Source: Paenibacillus rhizosphaerae
GTDB lineage: Bacteria; Bacillota; Bacilli; Paenibacillales; Paenibacillaceae
Direction: 5' to 3'
DNA: 64,000 nt
Assembly: GCF_014192015.1 (NCBI RefSeq)
Contig: NZ_JACHXJ010000007.1
Coordinates: 186,001-250,000 of the forward strand
Below the pieces are notes generated by a model. It was not told the origin of the DNA. It did no database searches and was given only the letters and a program-made list of their open reading frames with translations. Position numbers and translations under genes: made by a program. Positions within the stretch are counted from its first letter, which is position 1; each line of letters starts with the position of its first letter. Shown in pieces: positions 1 through 7,811 of the stretch.

Positions 1-18
1 ATCTGCAAATAGGCAGCG

Positions 19-58
19 AAAAAAAAGGAGCAGGCATTCAGCCCGCTTCCTTTTTTTT
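19..58 (-). terminator. Intrinsic terminator after the RraA-family gene
   Basis: A hairpin with arms at 19-35 and 41-58 has a G/C-rich core flanked by A and T runs. It ends in eight T on either strand, so it can work in both directions. It follows the minus-strand RraA-family gene by about 12 bases. Confidence 0.75.
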
Positions 59-69
59 GTGGAAACCCG

Positions 70-975
70 TTACAGCCGCACGTCGCTCCGCGGACCGTCG
101 AGCTCGTTTTTTCGCGCTTCCGCAAGCTCGGACTCCCAGTTCAGATGCCGGTACTCGGCGGCGGCCTCATCGCTTTCGAACCACCGGGTGAAGTCCTCCC
201 ACAGCGCCGTGGTCCAGGAGGCGTCGATCTGCGCAGTGGAATAGACGCCTTCTTTGAGCCGGACGAAGCCGAAGATGTCCCGCACCTGCGATTTCTCCGC
301 CTGCACGGCCGTCAGCTCGGCCAGATGGGGAGGGATGAAGATGACGCCGGCCGGCGTACCCAGTACGACGTCGCCCGGCAGGCAGATCGCCTTGCCGATC
401 CGGGTAGGCACGTTCATGCCCACCATGGTGACTTCGCCGATGGCCGTCGGGTCGCTTCCTCGGTAATAGACGTTGATGTTCTTGATTTCGGACACCTGCT
501 GATTGTCGCGGATGCCGCCCCAAATCACGGCCCCGCCGCGCTTTGTACGGGTGGAGATCGCCGTCGAGAGGTTGCCGCCGACGTAGGTGCCGAGGTGGAC
601 TTTATCGAACATATCGACCACGACGACGTCATCTTCAACCAGGGAATCGATCACCCACTGGTTGAAGAAGCCGCTGCGGCCTTCCTGTTCATGCCCGTAG
701 TTCAGCAGCGTCTCATGCAGATCTGGCCGCTGCGGTACCATGACCGCGGTGACCGCGCGTCCCACCATGACCTGGTCGGGATGCACGATTTTGAAGTCCC
801 CTTCAAACTGGAATTTGTAACCCCGGTGCCAGAGCGGCCCCCACGCTTCTTCCAGCGTAATTTTGCGGATTCTTCTCAGCACGTCTTCGGGCACCTTCGG
901 CCGTCCGTTCTCGAACCGCTCGCCCTTCCACTGCGGCGTCAATTGAATGATATCTTCCGGATTGTCAAATTTCAT
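70..975 (-). CDS. RraA-family (dimethylmenaquinone methyltransferase-like) protein
   Basis: The protein belongs to the RraA / HMG-aldolase-like family, whose members include 4-hydroxy-4-methyl-2-oxoglutarate aldolases and RNase E inhibitor homologs. The typical core is visible as VVVDMFDKVHLGTYVGG, then GGAVIWGGIRDNQ, then a GDVVLGTPAGVIFIPP strand. I chose the ATG at 973-975 because AGGAGGGA lies 7 bases upstream; an upstream extension in the same frame has no ribosome binding site. At about 301 residues it is longer than the roughly 160-230 residue minimal family, with extra N- and C-terminal parts. It lies back to back with a sugar ABC importer and mannonate dehydratase, so a sugar-acid role such as 2-keto-acid cleavage is an inference. 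The exact substrate is unknown. Confidence 0.8.
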   Translation of the reverse strand: MKFDNPEDIIQLTPQWKGERFENGRPKVPEDVLRRIRKITLEEAWGPLWHRGYKFQFEGDFKIVHPDQVMVGRAVTAVMVPQRPDLHETLLNYGHEQEGRSGFFNQWVIDSLVEDDVVVVDMFDKVHLGTYVGGNLSTAISTRTKRGGAVIWGGIRDNQQVSEIKNINVYYRGSDPTAIGEVTMVGMNVPTRIGKAICLPGDVVLGTPAGVIFIPPHLAELTAVQAEKSQVRDIFGFVRLKEGVYSTAQIDASWTTALWEDFTRWFESDEAAAEYRHLNWESELAEARKNELDGPRSDVRL

Positions 976-1446
976 TCCAAAATCCCTCCTCGATCTATGG
1001 ATGCTTTCGAACCTAGTGCTTGATTCCATTGTTAAGGACGGCTTCCGTTTTGTCGATGTGACTTTCTTAAGATCATCGAATTTATAAATTTTCAGCAGAA
1101 CTGAACCATTCGGTCATCGCAAAGCTTATCTATGACATTCTCCAGATCTTAAACCAATCAGCTGCTTCCCGGCACTCCGCAAATCTCAAATCAATCTGTC
1201 TTTTCTCCGCACTGTTCATTTTGAAATAGCATTCATACATTCTCAGTCCTTATCCTACGGACATATTCTTGTTATGTCTTACAAAAGATGGACACGACAC
1301 TATATTCTTCTGCGGGCGGCTTAAAAGAAAAAGTCTCTACATCTTGTATTAACATCTGGATTCCAACTGATATATGGGACAATGACGGAGAGCAAAGATA
1401 GAGTGCATTTGTCCACCTTTTGGAAGACAACATCGCAATCTGTTCG

Positions 1447-1596
1447 TTGTCAGTAAACAAACTCCTGGAACGATACCAATCTAAGTTTTGTTCGTTATAA
1501 GTAAACCAACACCATTGAAAGATACATCTAAGGTTTCTCTTATAAGTAAACCAACTTCTATGAAGGATACATCTGAAGTCGTTCTTATAAGTAGAC
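1447..1596. repeat. Degenerate tandem repeat, period 45-48 bp
   Basis: The 16-mer TTATAAGTAAACCAAC is exact at 1495 and 1540, shortened and diverged at 1585 (TTATAAGTAGAC), and diverged at 1447. The spacings are therefore 48, 45 and 45 bases. Between the copies a second block resembling GATACATCT also recurs. The period is a multiple of three, but no ribosome binding site or known protein supports a gene on either strand. Confidence 0.75.
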
Positions 1597-1664
1597 AAAA
1601 GAAAAACTTCAGATAGATGCGGTCTGTCTTCTTTGAAATTACGTCGATAGACGTTTTTCTTTTG
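1596..1664 (+). repeat. Short dispersed element with terminal inverted repeats, copy 1
   Basis: The ends CAAAAGAAAAAC (1596-1607) and GTTTTTCTTTTG (1653-1664) are perfect 12-base inverted repeats. The interior contains TAGATGCGGTCTGTCTT and the small hairpin ACGTC-GATA-GACGT. A second copy is at 32489-32551, about 86% identical over 64 aligned bases by eye. The size and structure fit a REP- or MITE-like element or a structured RNA. It follows directly after the tandem repeat. Confidence 0.7.
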
Positions 1665-1776
1665 ACATTTTCGGAAGCGATCATCATTTTTTCCACCAGA
1701 CGTTGGAAGGACCGGGGAGAGGCGCAGACGGATTTTAAAAAAACAAACATTATCGTAAAATCGTCGCCTTTAATCA

Positions 1777-1790
1777 TGAAACCGCTTTCG
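1777..1790. promoter_or_regulatory. cre-like catabolite repression site before the sugar importer
   Basis: TGAAACCGCTTTCG matches 12 of 14 positions of the CcpA consensus TGWAARCGYTWNCW. It lies about 63 bases before the first permease start, a usual place for carbon catabolite control. Assignment is by consensus only. Confidence 0.45.
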
Positions 1791-1852
1791 AATAAAGTAG
1801 TACTACAAACATTTTTATGATTTGGAATGCAAGAGGGGAGGAAATGAAAAGG

Positions 1853-2809
1853 ATGGTTGCAGAAACGAAAACGACAGCCGAAGCGGAGAAGACCCGACGC
1901 GCCGTCCGAAAGCGCATAAAGACCGGGGACACCCATTTGGCGGGTTACATTTTTATTTCCCCGTGGCTCATCGGCTTTTTGCTGCTTACGCTGTGGCCTA
2001 TCGCCCAATCGTTTTATTTGTCCTTTACCGACTACTCGCTGCTGGAAGACCCGGTCTGGGTCGGAACCGAAAACTACGTCAACATTTTTACGAATGATTC
2101 GACCTTTACCAAATCACTCGGCGTCACCTTCTTGTTCGTCTTGTTCTCCGTGCCGCTGAAGCTGTTCTTCTCGCTCCTCGTGGCCATGGCGCTGAATCAG
2201 AAGCTTAAAGGCATGAACCTGTACCGGACGGCCATCTATTTTCCTTCGCTGATCGGCGGAAGCATTGCGGTGGCAGCCCTGTGGCGCAACATGTTCGGCC
2301 TCGACGGCTATATCAACCAGGTGCTCGCCTGGTTCGGCATCCAGGGCGTGGGGTGGATTTCCAATCCCGACACTTCACTTGGCACACTTATTCTTCTGAA
2401 CACATGGCAGTTCGGCTCGACGATGGTCATCTTCCTGGCCGGCCTGAAGCAGATCCCGCAAGAGCTGTACGAATCCGCGGCCGTAGACGGCGCCGCAAAG
2501 ATCCGCCGGTTCATCAGCATTACGCTGCCGATGCTGTCTCCCGTCATGTTTTTTAACCTGATCCTCGGCGTCATCGGCTCCTTCCAGACCTTTACCTCCG
2601 CATTTATCATTACGAAGGGCGGTCCGGTCAACTCCACTTACGTGTATGCCTTGTATTTATACGAGAAGGCGTTCAAGCATTACCAGATGGGATATGCCTC
2701 GGCGCTGGCCTGGATCCTGCTCGCCATTGTTGCACTCTTGACCATCGTGAACTTCGCCGCATCCCGCTACTGGGTATTCTACGAATCGGAAGGAGGGGGA
2801 ACGAAGTGA
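1853..2809 (+). CDS. Carbohydrate ABC transporter permease (MalF/UgpA type)
   Basis: This is the first of two membrane permeases of a CUT1-type sugar importer. A basic cytoplasmic N-terminus is followed by about six transmembrane segments, the first near IFISPWLIGFLLLTLW. The EAA loop that contacts the ATPase is seen as ESAAVDGAAKIRRF. The start is uncertain: GGGGAGG at 1835-1841 is 11 bases from the ATG at 1853 but only 2 bases from the ATG at 1844, so I prefer 1853. The stop overlaps the next permease by 4 bases, showing translational coupling. No ATP-binding subunit lies nearby; such importers often share an MsmK/UgpC ATPase encoded elsewhere. The neighbouring mannonate dehydratase suggests an oligo-uronide or similar substrate. 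Confidence 0.92.
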   Translation: MVAETKTTAEAEKTRRAVRKRIKTGDTHLAGYIFISPWLIGFLLLTLWPIAQSFYLSFTDYSLLEDPVWVGTENYVNIFTNDSTFTKSLGVTFLFVLFSVPLKLFFSLLVAMALNQKLKGMNLYRTAIYFPSLIGGSIAVAALWRNMFGLDGYINQVLAWFGIQGVGWISNPDTSLGTLILLNTWQFGSTMVIFLAGLKQIPQELYESAAVDGAAKIRRFISITLPMLSPVMFFNLILGVIGSFQTFTSAFIITKGGPVNSTYVYALYLYEKAFKHYQMGYASALAWILLAIVALLTIVNFAASRYWVFYESEGGGTK

Positions 2810-3633
2810 AGCTGAAGTCCAAGGTAACGAATCATCTGTTTCTGTCCTTGTTCTCGCTTCTCATGCTGTACCCGGTTATCTGGTGGGTCGGCGCCTCCCT
2901 GAAAAAGACCGAAGAGCTCAGCCTGCCGACGATCTGGCCCAAGACGCCGATGTGGGAAAATTACAGCAAGGGCTGGCATTTCTCCAGCGAGTACACGTTC
3001 GCCCACTTCTTCGGCAATTCGCTCCTGATGGAGGTCGGCAACGTCTTCGGCGGGGTGCTGACCGCCGCCATCGTCGCTTACGGCTTCGGCCGGCTGAGCT
3101 TCAAGCTGCGGGGCTTCTGGTTTTCCATCCTGCTGCTGACGATGATGCTGCCCGGACAGGTAACGATCGTTCCGCAGTATATTCTCTTTAACAAGCTGGG
3201 CTTTGTGGACAGTTACGTGCCGCTGGTGCTGCCGCATTTCTTCGGCGGCGGAGCGTTCTTCATCTTCCTTCTGGTCCAGTTTATCCGGGGCATTCCCCGG
3301 GACCTCGACGAGGCGGCGAAAATCGACGGCGCGTCGGTGTATGGCATCTTCCTTCGGATCATTTTCCCGCTGATCAAGCCGGCGCTCATGACGGTCGCGA
3401 TTTTCACCTTTATCTGGAGTTGGGACGATTTCTTCGCGCAGGTGCTGTACATCAGCTCGGTCGAAAAGTTTACGGTCGGCCTGGCACTGCGGATGTTCAT
3501 CGACCAGTTCGATATCCAATGGGGACAGCTGCTCGCCATGTCGCTGTTGTCCGTCCTCCCGTCCATGCTTATCTTTTTATTTGCGCAAAAGCATTTTGTC
3601 GAGGGGATCGCGACGACCGGCCTCAAAGGTTAG
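2806..3633 (+). CDS. Carbohydrate ABC transporter permease (MalG/UgpE type)
   Basis: This is the second permease of the importer, 275 residues with about six membrane spans. The EAA loop is visible as LDEAAKIDGASVYGIF, followed by RIIFPLIKPAL, the MalG-family signature. The GTG start at 2806 overlaps the stop of the upstream permease, and GGAGGGGG lies just before it. The protein ends FVEGIATTGLKG, the typical C-terminus of this family, so it is complete. Confidence 0.93.
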   Translation: MKLKSKVTNHLFLSLFSLLMLYPVIWWVGASLKKTEELSLPTIWPKTPMWENYSKGWHFSSEYTFAHFFGNSLLMEVGNVFGGVLTAAIVAYGFGRLSFKLRGFWFSILLLTMMLPGQVTIVPQYILFNKLGFVDSYVPLVLPHFFGGGAFFIFLLVQFIRGIPRDLDEAAKIDGASVYGIFLRIIFPLIKPALMTVAIFTFIWSWDDFFAQVLYISSVEKFTVGLALRMFIDQFDIQWGQLLAMSLLSVLPSMLIFLFAQKHFVEGIATTGLKG

Positions 3634-3696
3634 CTTGCAGCGGTACTAAGGTTCACGAAACAATCGGCTGAAACAAAACGAAAGGGGAATCGGAAG

Positions 3697-4980
3697 ATGA
3701 ATAACATGAGACGGATGAGCCTTGTCTCTCTCCTGCTGGCGCTGCTCTTCGCGATCACGGCCTGCAGCGGGGGCGGAAACGGAAGCGGAAGCGGGAGCGG
3801 AAAGACGCTGAGCATCATGTGGTGGGGCACGGACGAACGGCACGAAGCGACCAAAAAAGCGCTGGACCTGTACACGCAGCAGCATCCGGACGTAAAATTC
3901 AAACCGGAATATATGGCTTGGGACGCCTACTGGCAAAAGCTGCCGACGTTGGCGGCATCGAAAACGATCACCGATGTCCTTCAGATGGACGCCGCCTATT
4001 TGCAGGAGTACGTCAGCCGGGGGCAGTTGGAGGATTTGTCCGATATCGACCTGACCGGCATCGTCGATCCCGGCGTCATTGAGAATTTGAAGATCGGCGG
4101 CAAGCTGTACGGCATTCCGCTCAGCCAGAACGCGCAGGGGATCGCCTTCAACAAGGAGGATCTGGCGAAATACGGCATCCCGCTGCCGCATAAAGATTGG
4201 ACGTACGACGAGTATTTCCAATGGGCGAAGGACGCCCGCGCCAAGCTGCCGGAAGGCAAGTATCCGATCGGCGACACGACGTCATGGGACGGCTTCAACT
4301 ACTACCAGACGTCGATGGGCAAGCCGCCGATCATGGCCGACGGAGGCAAAACGTTCACGCTGGACAAAGATCTGTTCATGAAGTTCTACCAAACCTATGA
4401 ACAGTTCCGCAAGGACAAAATCGTGCCTCCGGCGGACCAGGCGGCCTCATTCCTGGAGAACGACCCGCAGGCGGATCCGATGGCTTCCGGCGTCGTCATG
4501 ACCCGGGGAGCGACAACCGGTTCGGTCAGTGCGCTGGAGCAGCTCATGCCGGGCAAAGTGGGCGTCGTTAATATGCCGACCGGTCCCTCCGGCGGTGGCT
4601 GGGCACAGTCTACTATTTTCCTGAGCGTCAGCGCGAATTCGAAAAACAAGGAAGAGGCAAAAAATTTCGTCAAATGGTTCGTGACGGATAAGGAAGCGGG
4701 AAAAACACTTGGACTGACCCGCGGTATTCCGATCAATCCGGAAATTTACAAGGAGCTCGAGCCGAACTTGGAAGCGAAGGATAAGCTCGGCAAAGAGATT
4801 TACGATCAGTCCGTCGACAAGGCGCTGCCGTTCTACTCGCCGGCTCCCGGATTTACGGAATGGGTGGACGCCTACAAGAAAGAGATGGATGCGGTCACAT
4901 TCGGCCAGCAGAGCCTGGAGCAGGCCTTCGACAAGATCGACAAGCTTGGCAAAGAACTCGCGGCCAAAGCAGGAAACTGA
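3697..4980 (+). CDS. Sugar ABC transporter substrate-binding lipoprotein
   Basis: This is an extracellular solute-binding protein of family 1 (MalE-like), 427 residues. A lipoprotein signal peptide ends in a lipobox AITAC with the lipid-modified cysteine at residue 23, followed by a flexible Gly/Ser linker. The mature part starts TLSIMWWGTDERHEA and has conserved patches such as YGIPLSQNAQGIAFNKEDLAKYG. GGGGAA precedes the ATG. It follows the permeases by 63 bases in the same operon and should capture the sugar for import. The ligand is not evident; the downstream uxuA suggests a uronate or oligo-uronide. Confidence 0.92.
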   Translation: MNNMRRMSLVSLLLALLFAITACSGGGNGSGSGSGKTLSIMWWGTDERHEATKKALDLYTQQHPDVKFKPEYMAWDAYWQKLPTLAASKTITDVLQMDAAYLQEYVSRGQLEDLSDIDLTGIVDPGVIENLKIGGKLYGIPLSQNAQGIAFNKEDLAKYGIPLPHKDWTYDEYFQWAKDARAKLPEGKYPIGDTTSWDGFNYYQTSMGKPPIMADGGKTFTLDKDLFMKFYQTYEQFRKDKIVPPADQAASFLENDPQADPMASGVVMTRGATTGSVSALEQLMPGKVGVVNMPTGPSGGGWAQSTIFLSVSANSKNKEEAKNFVKWFVTDKEAGKTLGLTRGIPINPEIYKELEPNLEAKDKLGKEIYDQSVDKALPFYSPAPGFTEWVDAYKKEMDAVTFGQQSLEQAFDKIDKLGKELAAKAGN

Positions 4981-4993
4981 GCCGGGGAATTAG

Positions 4994-5025
4994 CGCCTTT
5001 CGGGAAACAGAGTTCCCGAAAGGCG
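4994..5025 (+). terminator. Strong hairpin after the binding-protein gene, no T tract
   Basis: CGCCTTTCGGGAA (4994-5006) and TTCCCGAAAGGCG (5013-5025) form a perfect 13-bp stem with a 6-base loop. The following bases are ACTGTCTG rather than a T run. It is therefore more likely an mRNA-stabilising or processing hairpin protecting the upstream message than an efficient terminator. Confidence 0.6.
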
Positions 5026-5184
5026 ACTGTCTGTAACGTATCTTGTTAAGGTTCCGTTGAACTGGAAGCATCGCGGGTCAGCGGCAATATCCATCCGCGC
5101 GGACACCGCAGGAAGAAGCTGCTCTGTTCGTGAGACGGGGCTGCTGTTATCCTGAATTGTATTCTAATTTTTATGAGAATGTTA

Positions 5185-5198
5185 TGAGAACGTTTATT
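5185..5198. promoter_or_regulatory. cre-like site before mannonate dehydratase
   Basis: TGAGAACGTTTATT matches 12 of 14 positions of the CcpA consensus and lies 20 bases before the uxuA-like start. A site this close to the start could act as a roadblock. It is consistent with carbon catabolite repression of the sugar-acid genes. Confidence 0.4.
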
Positions 5199-5217
5199 CG
5201 AAAGAGGTGTTCATTCC

Positions 5218-6201
5218 ATGCAACTGGCGGAGTTTTTCTCTTCGCAGCCGAGCCGGCTGTGGCATTTGGCGAAGCAAATGAACGTGAACTATGCGGTCGG
5301 CGGCCTGCCGTGGGAAGAGAAGTCGGAGAAGCCGTGGGATCTGATGCCGCTGATCCGCATGAAGCAGCGGTACGCCGACTTCGGACTGACGCTGTCCGTC
5401 ATCGAATCGATGCCGCCGAGCAACAACATCAAGCTCGGGACGCCCGGCCGCGATGAGGAGATTGAGATTTTCCAGCAGTTCATCGTCAACATGGGTGCGG
5501 CCGGTATTCCCGTGCTCTGCTACAATTTTATGGCGCAGTTTAACTGGTTCCGCACCTCGACGACGACCCGCACGCGTGGAGGGGCGCTTGTATCGAGCTA
5601 TGACCACAGCCTGATGGCGGATGCCCCGCTGACGGAAGCCGGCATCGTCTCCGAAGCGCAGCTGTGGGAGAACCTGCACTATTTCCTGGAAAAAATCGTG
5701 CCTGTCGCCGAATCCGCCCAGGTCAAGCTGGCGCTCCATCCGGACGATCCGCCGATCTCACCGATCCGCGGTGTGTCGCGGATTCTCACGAGCGCGGCTG
5801 CGCTGCAGCGGGCGATCGATCTGGTGCCGAGCGCGTACAGCGGCATGACGATGTGCCAGGGAACGTTGGCAACGGCGGGCGAGGACATTCCGGCGGTCAT
5901 CCGCCAGTTCGCCGGGCAGAAGAAGCTGTTCTTCGTTCACTTCCGCGACGTCAAGGGTACGCCGGAGAAGTTCGAGGAGACCTTCCATGACGACGGCAAG
6001 ACGGATATGCTCGAGGCGATGAAGACCTATTACGAGGTCGGCTACGACGGGCCGGCGCGACCGGATCATGTGCCGACGATGGAAGGCGAAGACAATACGA
6101 ACCCGGGTTATGAGCTGCTCGGCCGCCTGTACGGCGTCGGCTATATTACCGGACTGATGGAAGCGGCGGCCAAGATGAGCCGGGCTTCGGTGACGAACTA
6201 A
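5218..6201 (+). CDS. uxuA: Mannonate dehydratase
   Basis: Mannonate dehydratase converts D-mannonate to 2-keto-3-deoxy-D-gluconate in hexuronate breakdown. The 327-residue TIM-barrel protein carries family blocks LALHPDDPP (metal-binding His), FFVHFRDVKGT and RPDHVPTMEGE near the C-terminus. AGAGGTG lies 9 bases before the ATG. It is separated from the binding-protein gene by 237 bases containing a strong hairpin and a cre-like site, so it may have its own promoter. Next to a sugar importer, it points to uptake and use of glucuronate- or mannuronate-containing compounds. The length is slightly short compared with the 350-395 residues of many UxuA proteins, but all signature blocks are present. 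Confidence 0.93.
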   Translation: MQLAEFFSSQPSRLWHLAKQMNVNYAVGGLPWEEKSEKPWDLMPLIRMKQRYADFGLTLSVIESMPPSNNIKLGTPGRDEEIEIFQQFIVNMGAAGIPVLCYNFMAQFNWFRTSTTTRTRGGALVSSYDHSLMADAPLTEAGIVSEAQLWENLHYFLEKIVPVAESAQVKLALHPDDPPISPIRGVSRILTSAAALQRAIDLVPSAYSGMTMCQGTLATAGEDIPAVIRQFAGQKKLFFVHFRDVKGTPEKFEETFHDDGKTDMLEAMKTYYEVGYDGPARPDHVPTMEGEDNTNPGYELLGRLYGVGYITGLMEAAAKMSRASVTN

Positions 6202-6248
6202 AATCTGTCATCAAATCGCAGTCGACCGCTATAGGCGATGAGTTCCAG

Positions 6249-6280
6249 ACAGGCACGGATCCATGGGTCCGTGCCTGTTT
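6249..6280 (+). terminator. Intrinsic terminator after uxuA
   Basis: CAGGCACGGA and TCCGTGCCTG form a 10-bp stem about 50 bases after the uxuA stop. The tail TTTAGATTT is a weak T tract. Confidence 0.65.
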
Positions 6281-6404
6281 AGATTTGACTGGATGCTTCT
6301 TCCCAGACTTAATCCATTCTTAATCTTTTTCTTTAATGTATCTTAAGGCTTCATTCTTATTGTTGAACTAGGATTATTTATTTCACCAATAGGAAGGTGA
6401 TTTC

Positions 6405-7718
6405 ATGTTCAACAATCGGAACGCACTTACCCATTGGAAAAGGCTGGCCGCTGTCATGACACTATCCGCCTTGCTCTTGACGGTTTCACAAAACGTCCAA
6501 GCCCAAGGCCCAGCCGCCGAATCCGGAGGAAGAGAAGGCAGCCCCGATACGCCTGGCTCTGCCCGTACCGACAGGGGAGGATTCTTTAGGTAAGGTGGAC
6601 CTTCACCTGGTGCAGAAGGACCGGTCCGATCCTTGGGTTAAAGGGAAAAGCAGGGAACTGATGGTAAGCGTGTGGTATCCTTCACTGCCTGGCGGGGAGT
6701 GTAAGCCGGCGATGTACCTGCAGCCCGCCGCCGCAGCACATTTCAGTCAGAGCATCAATCCTGCCGTAGGCATAGGTCCAGATCAGATCGATTGGACGAA
6801 TGTCGATACGCATGCTTGTACCGGGGCTAACGTCAAGACTCAAGCGGGGGAACGTCCCGTTGTGCTGTATTCGCCAGGTTTTGCGGTTTCACGGCAATTC
6901 GGTACCGTCCTGTTCGAAGAGCTGGTCAGCGCGGATATGTCGTTGTCACGGTAGATCATACATACGAGGCATCTGAAGTCGAGTTTCCGGGCGGACGCAT
7001 CGAAGTGCAGACACTGCCGGAAACCGACAGCTTACGATTAATGAATACCGTGATGTCGACGCGTGTTCAAGATATCCAGTTTGTGTTGGATGAGCTGGCT
7101 GCCCTGAAAGCGGGCGGTAATCCGGATGCGGACAAGCGCCGGCTGCCGGAACATCTCGATCAAGTCCTTGATCTGTCCAAGGTCGGCGTGTTCGGGCATT
7201 CTGCGGGCGGTTTTACCGCGGCTGAGCTGATGTATTCGGACAAACGGATTTTGGCCGGAGTCAATATGGAAGGCGATCTTCTGCTGGGGAACGGGCTGTC
7301 TCCGGTCGCGAAGGGCGGCTTGAACCGGCCGTTCATGTTTCTGGGCTCAAGCGTTAACGGCGAACCGTGGACCCATGAAACGTCTCCGTCATGGAAGTCG
7401 TTCTGGGTTCACTCGAAGGGGGCGAAGCTGGATTTGAATGCTCCTGCAGCCCGGCATTTTTCGTTTACCTATTATCAGTTCATCCTGCCTATGCTTCAAA
7501 ATAAGATGGATCTTCCGGTGCAGGTCGTCGATGAAATGGACGGAACGGTTGATCCCGCCAGGATGATCTCGGCTGAGCGGGCGTACCTCGCTTCATTTTT
7601 CGATCAGCATTTGCGGGGGATACCGCAGCGCCTGCTCCAGCTGCCGGAATCTCCGTACTCCGTGTTTCATCTCGTTCATGGCAAAGGGGAAGAGGAAGTA
7701 AGAGAAGCCCATAAATAA
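6405..7718 (+). pseudogene. Broken PAF-acetylhydrolase-like alpha/beta hydrolase
   Basis: Three consecutive frames together give one secreted alpha/beta hydrolase of the platelet-activating-factor acetylhydrolase type. Frame 1 (from 6405, with AGGAAGGTG) gives a signal peptide ending near NVQAQ. The second piece (about 6505-6950) begins AQPPNPEEEKAAPIRLALPV and has VVLYSPGFAVSRQFG. The third (about 6940-7718) begins GYVVVTVDHTYEAS and carries the nucleophile elbow GHSAGG and ARHFSF, a possible catalytic His. The first shift is an extra base near 6508 (AAGGCCC); the second is one missing G near 6935 (GCGGAT). Either the gene is inactivated or the assembly has two single-base errors. Residues on both sides of each break remain well conserved, so any loss is recent. 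Confidence 0.8.
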
Positions 7719-7755
7719 CGTCTTCTCACGCGACTGCCTGTCGTCATTCATACGA

Positions 7756-7795
7756 GAAAAAACCACCCGCACAGCGTTCCGCCGTGCGGGTGGTT
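7756..7795 (-). terminator. Terminator of the SDR/SDR/enolase-superfamily operon
   Basis: AACCACCCGCAC (7761-7772) and GTGCGGGTGGTT (7784-7795) make a 12-bp stem. On the minus strand it is followed by TTTTCTC. It sits 17 bases after the stop of the enolase-superfamily gene and separates it from the convergent broken hydrolase. Confidence 0.8.
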
Positions 7796-7811
7796 CATAT
7801 TGCCGCCGCTG

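Larger units (their letters stand above)
976..1852. other. Long intergenic region with repeats between two divergent units
   Basis: About 880 bases separate the divergent RraA-family gene and sugar importer. I see no convincing gene. The region holds a degenerate 45-48 bp tandem repeat (1447-1596), a short element with inverted ends (1596-1664) and a cre-like site (1777-1790). Small open frames here lack ribosome binding sites. Confidence 0.6.

Noticed and set aside
145..1023. A 292-residue plus-strand frame opposite the RraA-family gene
   Set aside because: It has no ribosome binding site and a biased composition typical of an antisense shadow; the minus-strand frame has clear family motifs.
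1272..1598. A repeat-bearing 108-residue protein on the minus strand
   Set aside because: There is no ribosome binding site, the units are degenerate, and the composition (Cys, Trp, Arg rich) is unlike the neighbouring proteins.
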